Assembly (NCBI RefSeq): GCF_907165205.1
Contig: NC_058193.1
Span: 28,409,521-28,473,520 of the forward strand
Reading direction: 5' to 3'
DNA length: 64,000 nt
Origin: Coccinella septempunctata
Lineage: Eukaryota; Arthropoda; Insecta; Coleoptera; Coccinellidae
Program-made: the position numbers and the translations under genes
Shown here: piece after piece, positions 11,870-25,657 of the stretch
Layout: each line of letters starts with the position of its first letter
Position numbering within the stretch: position 1 is the stretch's first letter
Notes under the pieces: generated by a model
Seen by the model: only the letters and a program-made list of their open reading frames with translations
The model's database searches: none
Told to the model about the DNA's origin: nothing

Positions 11870-13690
11870 CTGCAGCGAGCTCGATGAAATTTCGAGATTT
11901 ATTACTTCAAAGCAAATATTATAGAGTTACCTAACTCTGTAATGAGTTAGTTAAATGAGTTTTTTCGGTGCATTTTCCGAGCAGGTCACCCAAGCGAAAA
12001 CGACGGCAAACATCGTTTGTCCAACGTTAGTCCACTTTTGTTCATTCATCTACGGATACTTTTATTGAGAGATAAACGATGACTCGGAAGCTGAACTTCG
12101 AAAAATCCTGAAAAAGTTGGGTTCAGTTAAAAATTCGTCAAGACCGAACGGTTGCCCTGAGGTGCATGAAATTCTCAGATTTATTACTAGAAGAGTTGCT
12201 CTTTCAGAATATGTATCACATTTCTATCTACGGTTACTTTTGAGAGATAAACGACTCGAAAGCTGACCTTCGAAAAATCCTGAAAAATCTGGGTTCAGTT
12301 AAAACTTCGTCAAGACCGAATGGTTGCGCCGAGATGCATTAAATTCTCAGATTTATCACTAGAAGAGTTGCTCTTTCAGAATATGTATCACATTTCCATC
12401 TATGGTTACTTTTGAGAGATCAACGACTCGAAAGCTGACCCTCAAAAAATCCTGAAAAATATGGGTTCAGTTGAAAATTCGTCAAGACCGAACGGTTGCG
12501 CCGAGATGCATGAAATTCTAAGATTTTTTACTAGAAGAACTGCTCTTCCAGAATATGTATCACATTTCCATCTACGGTTACTTTTGAAAGATAAATTACT
12601 CGAAAGCTGACCTTCGAAAAATCCTGAAAAATATGGGTTCAGTTGAAAATTCGTCAAGACCGAACGGTTGCGCCGAGATGCATGAAATTCTGAGATTTAT
12701 TACTAGAAGAACTGCTCTTCCAGAATATGAATCACATTTCCATCTACGGTTACTTTTGAAAGATAAATTACTCGAAAGCTGACCTTCGAAAAATCCTGAA
12801 AAATATGGGTTCAGTTGAAAATTCGTTAAGACCGAACGGTTGCGCCGAGATGCATGAAATTCTCAGATTTATTACTAGAAGAGCTGGTCTTCTAGAATAT
12901 GTATCACATTTCCATCTACGGTTACTTTCATCGAGAGATAAACGACTCGACAGCTGACCTTCGAAAAATCCTGAAAAATATGGGTTCAGTTGAAAATTCG
13001 TCAAGACCGAACGGTTGCGCCGAGATGCATGAAATTCTCAGATTTATTACTAGAAGAGCTGCTCTTCTAGAATATGTATCACATTTACATCTACGGTTAC
13101 TTTTATCGAGAGATAAACGACTGGAAAGCTAACCTTCGAAAAATCCTGAAAAATATGGGTTCAGTTGAAAATTCGTCAAGACCGAACGGTTTCGCCGAGA
13201 TGGATGAAATTCTCAGATTTATTACTAGAAGAGCTGCTCTTCTAGAATATGTATCACATTTCCATCTACGGTTACTTTTATCGAGAGATAAACGACTGGA
13301 AAGCTAACCTTCGAAAAATCCTGAAAAATATGGGTTCAGTTGAAAATTCGTCAAGACCGAACGGTTTCGCCGAAATGGATGAAATTCTCAGATTTATTCC
13401 TAGAAGAGTTGCTCTTTCAGAATAGGTATCACATTTAAATCTACGGATACTTTTATTGAGAGATGAACGACTCGAAAGCTGACCGTCGAAAAATCCTGAA
13501 AAATATGGGTTCAGTTGAAAATTCGTCAAGACCGAACGGTTTCGCCGAAATGCATGAAATTCTCAGATTTATTACTTGAAGAGCCGCTCATCTAGAATAT
13601 GTATCACATTTCCATCTACGGTTACTTTTATTGAGAGATGAACGACTCGAAAGCTGACCTTGGAAAAATTCTGAAAAAGATGGGTTTCCA
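11870..13690. repeat. Tandem satellite array, about ten monomers of 171-175 bp
   Basis: The anchor AATATGTATCACATTT (or a close variant) starts at 12209, 12380, 12552, 12724, 12896, 13071, 13246, 13421 and 13596. This gives spacings of 171, 172, 172, 172, 175, 175, 175 and 175. The first monomer, near 11870-12036, is decayed. The longer monomers carry a three-base gain in the CTTTTATCGAGAGAT segment. Many monomers contain a dyad around TAGAAGAGCTGCTCTTCTA. Short open frames in the array (such as those starting MTNFQLNPYFSGFF on the minus strand) only read through the repeat and are not genes. Confidence 0.95.
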
Positions 13691-13734
13691 AAATTTGCAT
13701 AGATGGATTTCTATGGTTCTGTGGTTCAATTCAA

Positions 13735-13945
13735 TAAAATGACGAAATTTCCCTAGCAATGCATTGTATATCCGAAAAAGTGGCAAAGACGTGCCAAGGT
13801 GATAATCTAACAATCCACCCAGCATCAAAAAAAGCTTTGTGCAGCTCTCTACTTTACTATTCTCAAATCTTTCGCCAAAAAAATGAAATTTTTTGCTGCT
13901 TTACATCCGTACCCTTTACAACAAGATGGGATTGAACAAAAAATA
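13735..13945. repeat. Degraded relative of foldback element B
   Basis: Segments such as CCTAGCAATGCATTGTAT and TTTACAACAAGATGGGATTG match the order of blocks in element B at about 2025-2150 (CATAGCAACGCATTGTAT, TGTACAACAAGAGCAGATTG). The left end is lost where it meets the satellite array. Confidence 0.6.
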
Positions 13946-15814
13946 TACAGCGTAACTTGAGACGCCTAGAGCTGATGTCGAGGCTTCTTGAATTTTGGAA
14001 TACGACAAATTGGCTGATGCAATACTTACCCAGAAACTTATGGACCTTGCATCATCATTTTGAGACTAGGACAGTGGGGGAAATTCAAAGATGATTCTGA
14101 GAGGAGAATCAGTCCTTTTATTCCTCCTAGATCTAAAGTACATTCTAGAAATATCATTACTCCAGTCACTCGTGAAGCACCTTACCGTACATCACGAATA
14201 CTCAAGGATACTTTGAGTATCCGTTACCGTACCTCTGGCCCCATGGTGTATCAATTTTTTCCAAAGGATATCATCCGTTCAGTTCATCAATTCAATAGAA
14301 GATGGAGTGTCGTTCAAATTATTCTCAAATCGGTGATCCCTTTTCATTAAATTATAGGAATTATTGATTTCAATAGCAGTGAATCATAAAATATTCCATC
14401 GGACGATGTCGAAAGATCATCTTGTGCTAGATTAGGACATCTATTTTCCTCGAATATGTTAACTTCATGAGATAAACAACATAAGATGCGGATTAACGCA
14501 AGAATATACGCTATTTAACACTCTTTATCTCATCACGTGATACCAAGCAGTGGAATAGTTATATGATCAAATGAAATACAGGAAACTGAGCACCTAGCAA
14601 CAAATTATGAACCAGTAAATAACAAAATATTCGAAATTTTGAGGATTGTAAAAGCATAAAATGTTAACGTACAAACTCTGAACAAAGTAAATGCATATTC
14701 CTTCCAAAAATATATTATGTATACTTACCTAAATTATGTAGGTATATAAAGATATATTTCTTACAATATCTGAACTACTAAACTGCTTGAAATGGTTATG
14801 TATGAAAATTGGAAAACTTAAAATCGTGAATCTTGAGTGGGAACTATCTCAGGAATTTATTATTATTAGGAAAATCGAAAAAAAAGAACGTCAGAAAGTT
14901 TTTTGCTGAATTATCGAATTTTACACAGTTTATTTTTCTCAAATACAATTTGTCTCATTTCGAAAAAAAACATTGTTTACCTAAAAATTCAAATTGACAT
15001 TTTTTTGTTTAAATAAAAGTAAATTCATTTTATTCTTAATCATGCCAAATACTGCAGTAGAACCTATATAGTTTTCTATAATGAATTTTTGGAAATTAAT
15101 GGTAGATAATGTTCCTCCTTAGTCCCAAGTCGACCACTTTTTTAAGAAATGATGGAAATCATAGAGAATAGTACAAAGGAAATTTCAACCATGGATATCA
15201 TGGGTTGGCCATTTCCTTGTAGGATGATGCAACAGAAACATTTTTTGAAATCTATTCTTCCCAGTAACAAGTTTTTCATTCTAAAAATAAAAGATATGAA
15301 ACTCTTCCCTGGAATTCCAAGAAAACGTTTCGCTAAATGTGTACATTTGATGCTAGAGTCAAGTCATATATATTATATGAGAAATTGAATGTAGGTACAG
15401 AATAAGGGGTGGGAAACAATTATTCCAGGAATTGATGGAATTGCAATACAGAATATTTTGGCAGAATCTGATGTACCTATGTGCCAGAACTACGGAAAAT
15501 GAAAATTATATTATAGTTTCGTACAGTCATGCATTCTCACACTCACATGAATATGTTTTTAATTCAATTCCAAATTTTCTTCGAAAATTTCACGATCAAC
15601 AAAAAATTTCCAGATATCAATGAGAGCCCGATAAAAAAAAATCCTCCGATGTCAAATCATATAATAACTAAATGTCCTGGAAATATTGATTTTGTGGGGA
15701 AACTTCCTAAAATACTGAAAACAAAAATTGTTTTTATTTTCATATCTACGGAATAGTCCGCATAGGGCTTTCGTAATCAATTACATACGTAGTTTTCTGG
15801 ATAGCAATCGAGGT
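13946..15814. other. Intergenic DNA upstream of HPD
   Basis: I find no gene. The plus-strand open frames at 14060, 15149 and 15432 lack a recognisable domain or supporting splice sites. A small hairpin with the core GGATACTTTGAGTATCC sits near 14207. The rest is AT-rich. Confidence 0.4.
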
Positions 15815-15822
15815 TATAAAAG
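15815..15822 (+). promoter_or_regulatory. TATA box of HPD
   Basis: TATAAAAG lies 65 bases before the HPD start codon. With the usual 25-30 base spacing, transcription would begin near 15845 and leave a 5' UTR of about 35 nt. A TATA promoter suits a strongly expressed metabolic gene. Confidence 0.65.
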
Positions 15823-15879
15823 AGAGAGGAGAGACGACTGAACAGAATAATAAGTTATCGAAGGTGTTCTTGTGTGAGC

Positions 15880-18879
<3,000 letters not shown>

Positions 18880-18942
18880 ACTTATACATTTTTTTTATAC
18901 TGTAAATATTATTGTGATTATTTTTATATACATAACCAACTC

Positions 18943-18948
18943 AATAAA
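18943..18948 (+). promoter_or_regulatory. Polyadenylation signal of HPD
   Basis: AATAAA lies 64 bases after the HPD stop codon and only about 30 bases before the stop codon of the opposing CtIP gene. The two 3' UTRs therefore almost certainly overlap. Confidence 0.55.
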
Positions 18949-18980
18949 GTATGTTTTGTTCTATATTGCATCATCTTGTA

Positions 18981-20427
18981 TTACTTCTTGTAAAAACAAA
19001 ATATTGTTGACTCATTCAAATTTTGACTTCCTTGTGGAGAGTCTGGAGGCGTAGACTTTTCATCTTCTGGAGTGGAAGGAATGGATAAATCCCAGTATCC
19101 TAACATAAAAAATTATTAAGTAAAAGATTCTCTTTTTTTTTCAAGAAATTTTTTGCAGATTACACTCAAGTGCTTGATTATCACCTACCAGGTATGGTAT
19201 CTTCATCTGGCTTGAATTTACTTTTGTGCTTTGAACACTCATTCATTTTCTTCTCCAATTCTTTATCTGATAAGTTCATACCTTTGTAAAACTGAAAATG
19301 TCCAAATGATTTCTAGAGTATATAAAAAGGACCTAATTTTACTTACATGCTCACAATCTTTGCAAGACCAACCCTTCAATTTTTTTTTCTCATTTCCCCT
19401 TACAGTTTCTTTATAAACAAATGGATTTGAAGGTTCTGCTTTAGGTTCAGGAATCCTACAATAAAGTGGCACAATAACATATTTCACGTATAAAACAAGC
19501 TAAAATGAAATAATTAAACTTACTTATCATAATCTTCAACGAAGGAATCATGAACTTTTAGGTTTTTGGAAGCAGAAATATTTTTGAATTTATTTACTGA
19601 TTCATCAATGTTTTCAGCATTTTCAACCTTTTCTAGTATCTCATCAATATCCATCATTGTTGTATCATCTCTAAAAATTAATTGCTTTAACTCAATATAC
19701 TTTTATATATAAAATATTATACTTTTCATCATTATCCTTTGAGATCATTCCACTAAATATCTGAGTAAGTGTTGTACTACTAGTACCACTTAGATTACGT
19801 TTTAAATGAATTTTTTTCCTCTGTGTATGAATCGTATTTTTAGTTCTTTTAGAAATATCAACTTCAGGAGTTGCTCCAATCACAGAAGAATCAAACATAT
19901 CATCATCATCAGATGCATTCACAATCACTTTACTGGACAGATTTTTTTTGCCAGAAGTAAACATGTCATTATTTTTTAATGGAAATACACCCGAAATATT
20001 TGATGCACATAAAGGTTTTCTCATTTTCTTGAAATTAGCCTTTCTGTGTCTATCAAACGTAGGACTCTTCAACAATATTTTAGTATTCTTGCTGATATTA
20101 CTGCTAGAATTTTTGAAACATTTTTCTGGAGAACTTGGAACTGAAATTATATCATCCTCAACTTGTTCTTTTTTGACATCTTTACAATGTTTAGCTTCTA
20201 GGGATTGCTTATATGTTTGCAATTCATTTCCTAAAGCAATCTCTACTTCTGAAAAAACAAGTCAGCCTAAAAAATTTTCTTTGAAAAATTAATCACATAC
20301 TTTGAAATTCCTTCTTAATCGTAATATAGAGCATTGTAATTGCTCTGAGTGGTTGAGATTCCTCCTTGAGGTTCTCAAAGTTCTTCTCGTCGAATAACTG
20401 TATCCAGTCATTCAGTAAACTACCCAT
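18981..20427 (-). CDS. CtIP: CtIP/Sae2-type DNA end-resection factor
   Basis: CtIP (RBBP8, yeast Sae2) activates the Mre11 complex to trim double-strand-break ends in the nucleus. Exons: 20301-20427, 19723-20248, 19524-19670, 19347-19455, 19189-19291 and 18981-19099. They join to 376 residues, short beside the roughly 900 of vertebrates but plausible for an insect. The N-terminus (MGSLLNDWIQLFDEKNFENL) may form the oligomerisation helix. The middle is Ser/Asp/Lys-rich and looks disordered. The C-terminal Sae2 domain is clear: YKETVRGNEKKKLKGWSCKD with a CxxC pair (Cys298, Cys301), then CSKHKSKFKP (Cys322, His325), then GYWDLSIPSTPED. The gene ends 101 bp from the HPD stop, tail to tail. The start has no upstream in-frame rival. 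Confidence 0.85.
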
Positions 20428-20579
20428 TTTAGGAGAATATCGAAATAAACTATGACAAATGAATGAATAAAATAATAAAGCAATGAAACTAAAAATTAAC
20501 GTTTTCCATTCCTTCTAGAAGACTTCTATTCCTTCTCTATAGATTATTTTTATTATCAGTTTGACATCAAAGATTTTAG

Positions 20580-20604
20580 AGTTAGGTTAGGTTACCTAAC
20601 CTAA
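20580..20604. promoter_or_regulatory. TTAGG-rich palindrome upstream of CtIP
   Basis: GTTAGGTTAGGTT is followed by ACCTAACCTAAC, about 155 bases upstream of the CtIP start codon. It repeats the insect telomere unit (TTAGG) twice in each direction. A similar block precedes CDK12. A promoter role is inference. Confidence 0.4.
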
Positions 20605-20877
20605 CATTTTGTTTGACATTGACCTTAGACCTAAATATTTTTAAGTCTACTGTCATTGGATCTTCGACATAGAACAACAACATCAAAACTTTTATTTCTA
20701 TGATCGAAGATTAATCTTCACTGACAACCAGCACCGGCTGGTTGAAACGGTTCAAATCAAGACATGGTATTCGTCAACTTCAAATACAAACAGAAAAACT
20801 GTCCACTGATTCTTGCAAATTAAAACTAACGGGTGTATGAAAGAAAAAAAATGCTCTAGAAAAAGCCTACAACTCTG

Positions 20878-21214
20878 AAGAAGCAGCACTCAATTGGCAA
20901 CTTCATGAATGGATGCAGGATGCAGATCCTACGCCTCAAATCAAGCAAGAATGTGAAATCTTAGGCTTAGCGACTAATGAAGCTGGTGCAGATCCAGGCC
21001 GTCAAATCAAGCAGGAAAGTGAAATTTTAGACTTGACGACTTCAGTGCATCAGAAAAAGATGAAAACATTCCTGCTGCTTCTGAAGGGTTGTTCAGGTGC
21101 TTGAATACTGCCTTGCGTTGGTTCGAAGCTCAAGATGAAAGTGAAGAGTATCAGTTAAGTGTCCTGACTGTCCTGAAAAAAGTGCGAGACTTGGCTGCTC
21201 GTAAGAGTGTATAA
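20878..21214 (+). mobile_element. pogo/Tigger-type transposase relic, C-terminal end
   Basis: One frame ends in SEGLFRCLNTALRWFEAQ, then DESEEYQLSVLTVLKKV and RDLAARKSV with a stop at 21212-21214. That is the layout of the tail of pogo/Tigger transposases (ALxWxEQQ...RxxAAxK). The upstream part (QDADPTPQIKQECEILG) is in another frame, so at least one frameshift separates them. Two copies of a 66 bp unit encode ADPxxQIKQExEIL-type 22-residue repeats. The catalytic DDE core is absent. It is dead. Confidence 0.55.
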
Positions 21215-21897
21215 GCTTGACTGGACCAAAATTATTTCTGAAGTAAATTGCGTGCAGCATATTGCTGTATACGTTCAATAATTAGTCTTCACGAACCTGA
21301 ATCATTGCTTTCTTTGGAAATGTAAAAACTAAATCAATATATTGTAATGACGAAAGAAGATAAGCAGAGGCTTTTAATATTCGTCACCTTTTAAGTTCCT
21401 CAATGGGCAAAATCCTGCCGAAGGTTTCTGATGCGGAGGAACCGAACGGACTTAAAGAATAGAATGTTATGATTACCGGTTTCAACGGGAAATGATAAAC
21501 AATAATATAAGTAATTGCCAGATTGAACTGATGGCAATTATGTACAATTGCCAGTTCAAATTAGCACTCGCTGCCCACCATAGCTTCGGAGTTGGCAGTT
21601 GTTGTATTTTCTAAATATTTGCAAGAATATGTGTACTGACACAACGAGGTATATGCGTAATTTCATATGGAATAAAAAAAGTCAAATGAATAGTTTTCAG
21701 AAGAACCACAATTTTATTTTCTTATATTTATAAATATATATTCTATTTACAAATCAAATTACTTTTAAACATACCAATGAAAAATAACATAAACAGTACG
21801 TAATTGTTATGAACTGAAAGTTTATTATTTATGATTGATTGAAATGTAGCTCAATATGATTTCGTATGTACAAATTATAAGGCTATAGCATTATCCA
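21215..21897. other. Spacer with a hairpin and short repeats
   Basis: A hairpin pairs TTTAAGTTCCTC and GAGGAACCGAACGGACTTAA imperfectly near 21388-21459. At about 21510-21570, AATTGCCAG units recur that are also seen at 23520-23610. From 21700 on the DNA is AT-rich and likely includes the 3' UTR of the minus-strand gene that follows. Confidence 0.4.
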
Positions 21898-22664
21898 TCA
21901 GATACATTTTTTCAATATGTTAGATCCAATATTCAGGCCGAATTGTGTCAAAAGTTCCGCCAAACTCTTGGAGATGATTTCATTCTTTAGAGGTCCTTGT
22001 ATAGAATAGTCTGAAAATTAATGAATTTCTGACTCTTTCAAGAAAACGCAAAATTTATTGGCTTGCTTACTTTCTCCGTCGAAACATAACTGCAACACAG
22101 GAGTCTGTCCTGGATTAGATTTACAAAAATGTCTCAGTTCTTGCTGCATTGATTCCAAACTCTCAATGACTGTCTGATCCGACTGAAAATGAATATCGAC
22201 ATTTTGAGGCGATTTCTTCAGAAATAAGTAGTTGCTACTGACAAACAGTCACAGTTATTGACCGAATTTCCGACCGAATTTTTCTTTAATTATCGTTTTT
22301 TTTATGTGAAAGTATAGTTAATTTCAATACAAACATACAAAACACAACACAAACATTTGCTCGCCAATATATTGATAGTATAATTAAAAATGGAACAGTA
22401 ATGCGATTTTCTCACCTGTATCTGCTTCGTAGAACATATCTCCAAAAGTTGCTGTATATGAATCCCACTTTTGCTAATTATTTGCTGTTCAATAGTACTT
22501 AGTGCCTGATAAAGGAAGGTTTTTCCATCGATATCGCATTCCTGCCTAGAAGGTGGTGTTAAAGAATCCATATCATTCAATTTCGATGAGGAAACCATAA
22601 ACGGTGGTTTGATCTTAGCTGTAGCAAGTGCATACGAGAGAACTGCCGCGTCATAAGCCTCCAT
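21898..22664 (-). CDS. Unrecognised 157-residue protein, three coding exons
   Basis: Exons: 22416-22664, 22071-22182 and 21898-22010. The phases (0, then 1) fit, and the splice sites are good (CAG|GTGAGA, TTTTCAG|TCG, GAAA|GTAAGC, TTTTCAG|AC). The start has an AAAATGG context and lies 19 nt after an acceptor (CGTTTCAG), so a non-coding exon probably exists upstream. The protein starts MEAYDAAVLSYALATAKIKP, has a helical, Gln-rich middle (YQALSTIEQQIISKSGIHIQ) and ends NIGSNILKKCI. I see no signal peptide, membrane span or known motif. It looks like a small soluble, mostly helical protein, possibly a complex subunit. The consistent splicing argues for a real gene; I cannot name it. Confidence 0.7.
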
Positions 22665-23050
22665 TTTGAGAACTTTGGAGGAGCTGAAACGTGTTTAAGA
22701 TTCTGAAAATAACTTTTTAACTTTCTCTTAAGTTTTCCAAATCAATGAGAGTTTTTAAATAAATAATTATATATCACACATATTCAGGTAAGTGAATCTA
22801 AAACCAAAAAGGACTCTTTGGTAAAACTGTTTAATCTAGGGAAACACGTGCAGTTGTTCATAACTCTCTGTAGTAAAAATCTTGTATTTTAATGTAATCT
22901 ATAAACTATGAACAATTTATTATTTCAAGTGAAGTGCTTTTTTCTACAAAAGCGCTAATCGGACATGCAGAAAAAATATTATAAACACTAGTTTGAACTG
23001 ACTAATCACTAGATATCGATTGAAATTTATTCTGGGAGGATTCTGCATCT
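22665..23050. other. Upstream region of the unrecognised 157-residue gene
   Basis: AT-rich. It probably contains the 5' UTR intron. No further coding exon is visible before the palindrome. Confidence 0.35.
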
Positions 23051-23493
23051 CTTCATAAACTTTTTAGGGTTTTCACTCCCAATCTCTGAAACAAAATCAA
23101 TTAAAAATGAAATCAACGATTTGCTCCTCCGTAAATTCTTGCACTAATTTGTCAGGAGCAAATTAACCAGAAAAAATTGTTGCCTGACAATGAACTCAAA
23201 ATAAATAACGTTGAAATTATAATTCTGTAACGTTTCGGAGTCTATATCAGACTCCTTCATCAGACGAAAAATCTATTTTTTAGATGAAGGAGTCTGATAT
23301 AGACTCCGAAACGTTACAGAATTATAATTTCAACGTTATTTATTTTGAGTTCATTGTCAGGCAACAATTTTTTCTGGTTAATTTGCTCCTGACAAATTAG
23401 TGCAAGAATTTACGCAGGAGCAAATCGTTGATTTCATTTTTAATTGATTTTATTTCAGAGATTGGGAGTGAAAACCCTAAAAAGTTTATGAAG
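23051..23493. repeat. Near-perfect palindrome, two 211 bp arms
   Basis: The arm 23051-23261 (starting CTTCATAAACTTTTTAGGGT) and the arm 23283-23493 are reverse complements with only about two visible mismatches, around a 21 bp centre. Each arm holds GGAGTCTGATATAGACTCC next to GAAACGTTACAG. On the minus strand of the left arm this is preceded by CTGATGA, giving a hammerhead-ribozyme-like order. The right arm has lost that CTGATGA (it reads TAGATGA). Such arms resemble head-to-head retroelement ends of Penelope type, but no coding sequence remains. Confidence 0.9.
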
Positions 23494-24822
23494 TGACTAA
23501 TCACTAGTTTCAACTGACAATTATCCATAAATAATTGCCAGTTTGAATTGGTAATTGTGTATAATTGCTGGTTTGAACTTGCAATTGTGTATAAAATAGC
23601 TGGTTTGAACTGACGATTATGTATGAGTTCAAATAGACCAATATACAGTGTTTCATCACAGTATAGACATGAACATTGTTTGAGCAATGGGAATTGTGGG
23701 GTCAAACAGCTATAGACTGTATAGTGTTTGTCTTAATGATACTGTTCTTTCTCTGAGTCGATAGAGCTATAGAATATGAGTATCATGGCATTCTCAGATC
23801 ACGATGGCAATTTTTGGACCTGTATTGTTCTTCAACTGACCGATTCAATTGCAAGTTCAGACCGGCAAGAATATTTTATATGAATGTCCGCTCAACGCAG
23901 AATTATCTCTGTAGTGATTTTTACGCAATATTTTTAAATATATTCTTTATTATTCTGAGAATGAGGAAAAAATTATGATCATTGCGTCACCTCATCCCTG
24001 AAATGCGTCTAATCTCCCAACCACTGTGACCAATATGAATTGAGAATCAACTTATCAGAAATAGGGATTACTCCTTCTGACGAAAATGATGTATTTTTTA
24101 TGAAATATCTTTGAAACGTCACATTTTGAAATAACCATTTCAACCGTTTCCCAAAAAAATTATTTTAAGTACTTAAAAATGAAAAATAAAAATGGGTATT
24201 TAAAATTTAAAGCGTTTCGTTTCTATTGCACAAGTTGGCAACATCGACTGAAATATGCGTTGATAATAAAGGACAACAAATACACAATCTTGATGATAAG
24301 ACATAGATGGCTGTCTATGAAGTCTGCGACGAACGAGGAAGGTCGTAAAATATTATGGGATTTTTATGGCCGGTTGCTGTTGAGGCTCGCCAGTGAGTAC
24401 GCGCCTTATGATGGCTGTTATTCTATAAACAAGCCATTGTCCTTTTTATTTTCTAGTAGGCGCTGTTGCCAAATCGTATACCAGAAACTAAGCGATTTAA
24501 ATTTTAAAACCTTATATTTGAAGAATGATTTTGAATAGTTTCTGCGGTGCATTTGAAAAATTCATTAATGAAACTCATAATTATTCAGTTTAAACTTGCT
24601 TATGCTGTGATAATCCAAATTGAGGAGAATTCCCCATTGAAATTTATTTCAACTAATTGAGTGGAGGTACATGAGGGAAGATAATTTATTATTTTTAAGT
24701 AACTATGTACCAATGAGTCAACTAATAGCCAATAACTTTTCTTGGACAATAAGAACAACTCCTCAAGGTCATGCATACAACATGCAGAGAAAATAAAAGA
24801 AAACAAAAACAAATAATTCCCA
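23494..24822. other. Spacer downstream of CDK12, with short degenerate repeats
   Basis: At about 23510-23630, units near 30 bp long recur (AATTGCCAGTTTGAAT, AATTGCTGGTTTGAAC, ATAGCTGGTTTGAACTG). A CpG-richer patch at about 24220-24480 contains a donor-like CCA|GTGAGTACG and TTGGCAACA-type motifs. It could be an unannotated promoter or first exon, perhaps for the minus-strand 157-residue gene. The 119-codon plus frame over it (24179-24538) has no recognisable domain. Confidence 0.35.
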
Positions 24823-25657
24823 TTTATTTCTATTTAAAATATATTTACAAACATGATTTAAACAAATTCAATCAACTAGATGATTTGTTTCGAATATTTA
24901 CAATAAATTAATTCTTGTTATTTATCTGATAGTTACAAAATATACAATATTCACAGTGATCAATATGAAAGCATACTCCTATAACAGCTATGAAAATAAC
25001 AGTTATCAGAAAGAACAATTGAAAAATTGGATTGATTCACATCAGATTATGTTACTTTTTAATTAAATCAACTTACAAAATAATTTGATCATAAATGCGA
25101 AATCTATCTCATCATACTGACTGAATTGAAGAAAAACTAATATTCAAACTTCGCTTTTTTGATTCATTACATCACATTTTTCTCCAAATCAAAAACCATT
25201 TCAATAAAAAGGAATACCCTGTTTTCCTTCTATCCTTCCTAAACATAATGGGGAGGTTCATATAAATTGATAAATCATTAAAAATATTCTGATGAGATAA
25301 GCTTTCATTTCACTGTAAAATTTCTCGATTTGATGTTTGAATATATATATAAAATTACTTCAGTTACTCATGTCTGAAATGGTTTTTTGAAACAATTACC
25401 ATAATCAGAGAGAAACAAAAAGGTAAATCATTGTACAAGATAACCGAAAACCTAATACAACTCAAAATATAACCTTGCAAAAGTCCACGATGCACTATAG
25501 TCCACAATTATATCTGAGCTGCTAGTTTTCTTTGTTATCCTAGTCTCGAAATTAGTTTAAATGTTTCGAATGATGCAATCCATGCAATCACTCCAGTTCA
25601 AATTGATTCGGCGACTAACAACTCAGAACTGAAACACAGATTATTCAATAACCTCAC
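24823..25657 (-). other. Likely 3' UTR of CDK12
   Basis: About 830 bases of AT-rich sequence lie between the CDK12 stop and an AATAAA signal on the minus strand (TTTATT at 24823-24828). No competing gene is visible. The exact cleavage site is inferred. Confidence 0.45.

Noticed and set aside
12442..13529. Repeated open frames such as MTNFQLNPYFSGFFEGQLSS on the minus strand and similar ones on the plus strand
   Set aside because: They read through satellite monomers, occur on both strands and follow the repeat period. They are not a repeat protein.
23397..23705. 102-codon minus frame
   Set aside because: Half of it lies inside the palindrome arm, so it is repeat sequence.
24179..24538. 119-codon plus frame that might be a gene
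   Set aside because: It has no recognisable domain and mixed composition, and it spans a donor-like site. It is more likely chance in a CpG-richer patch.
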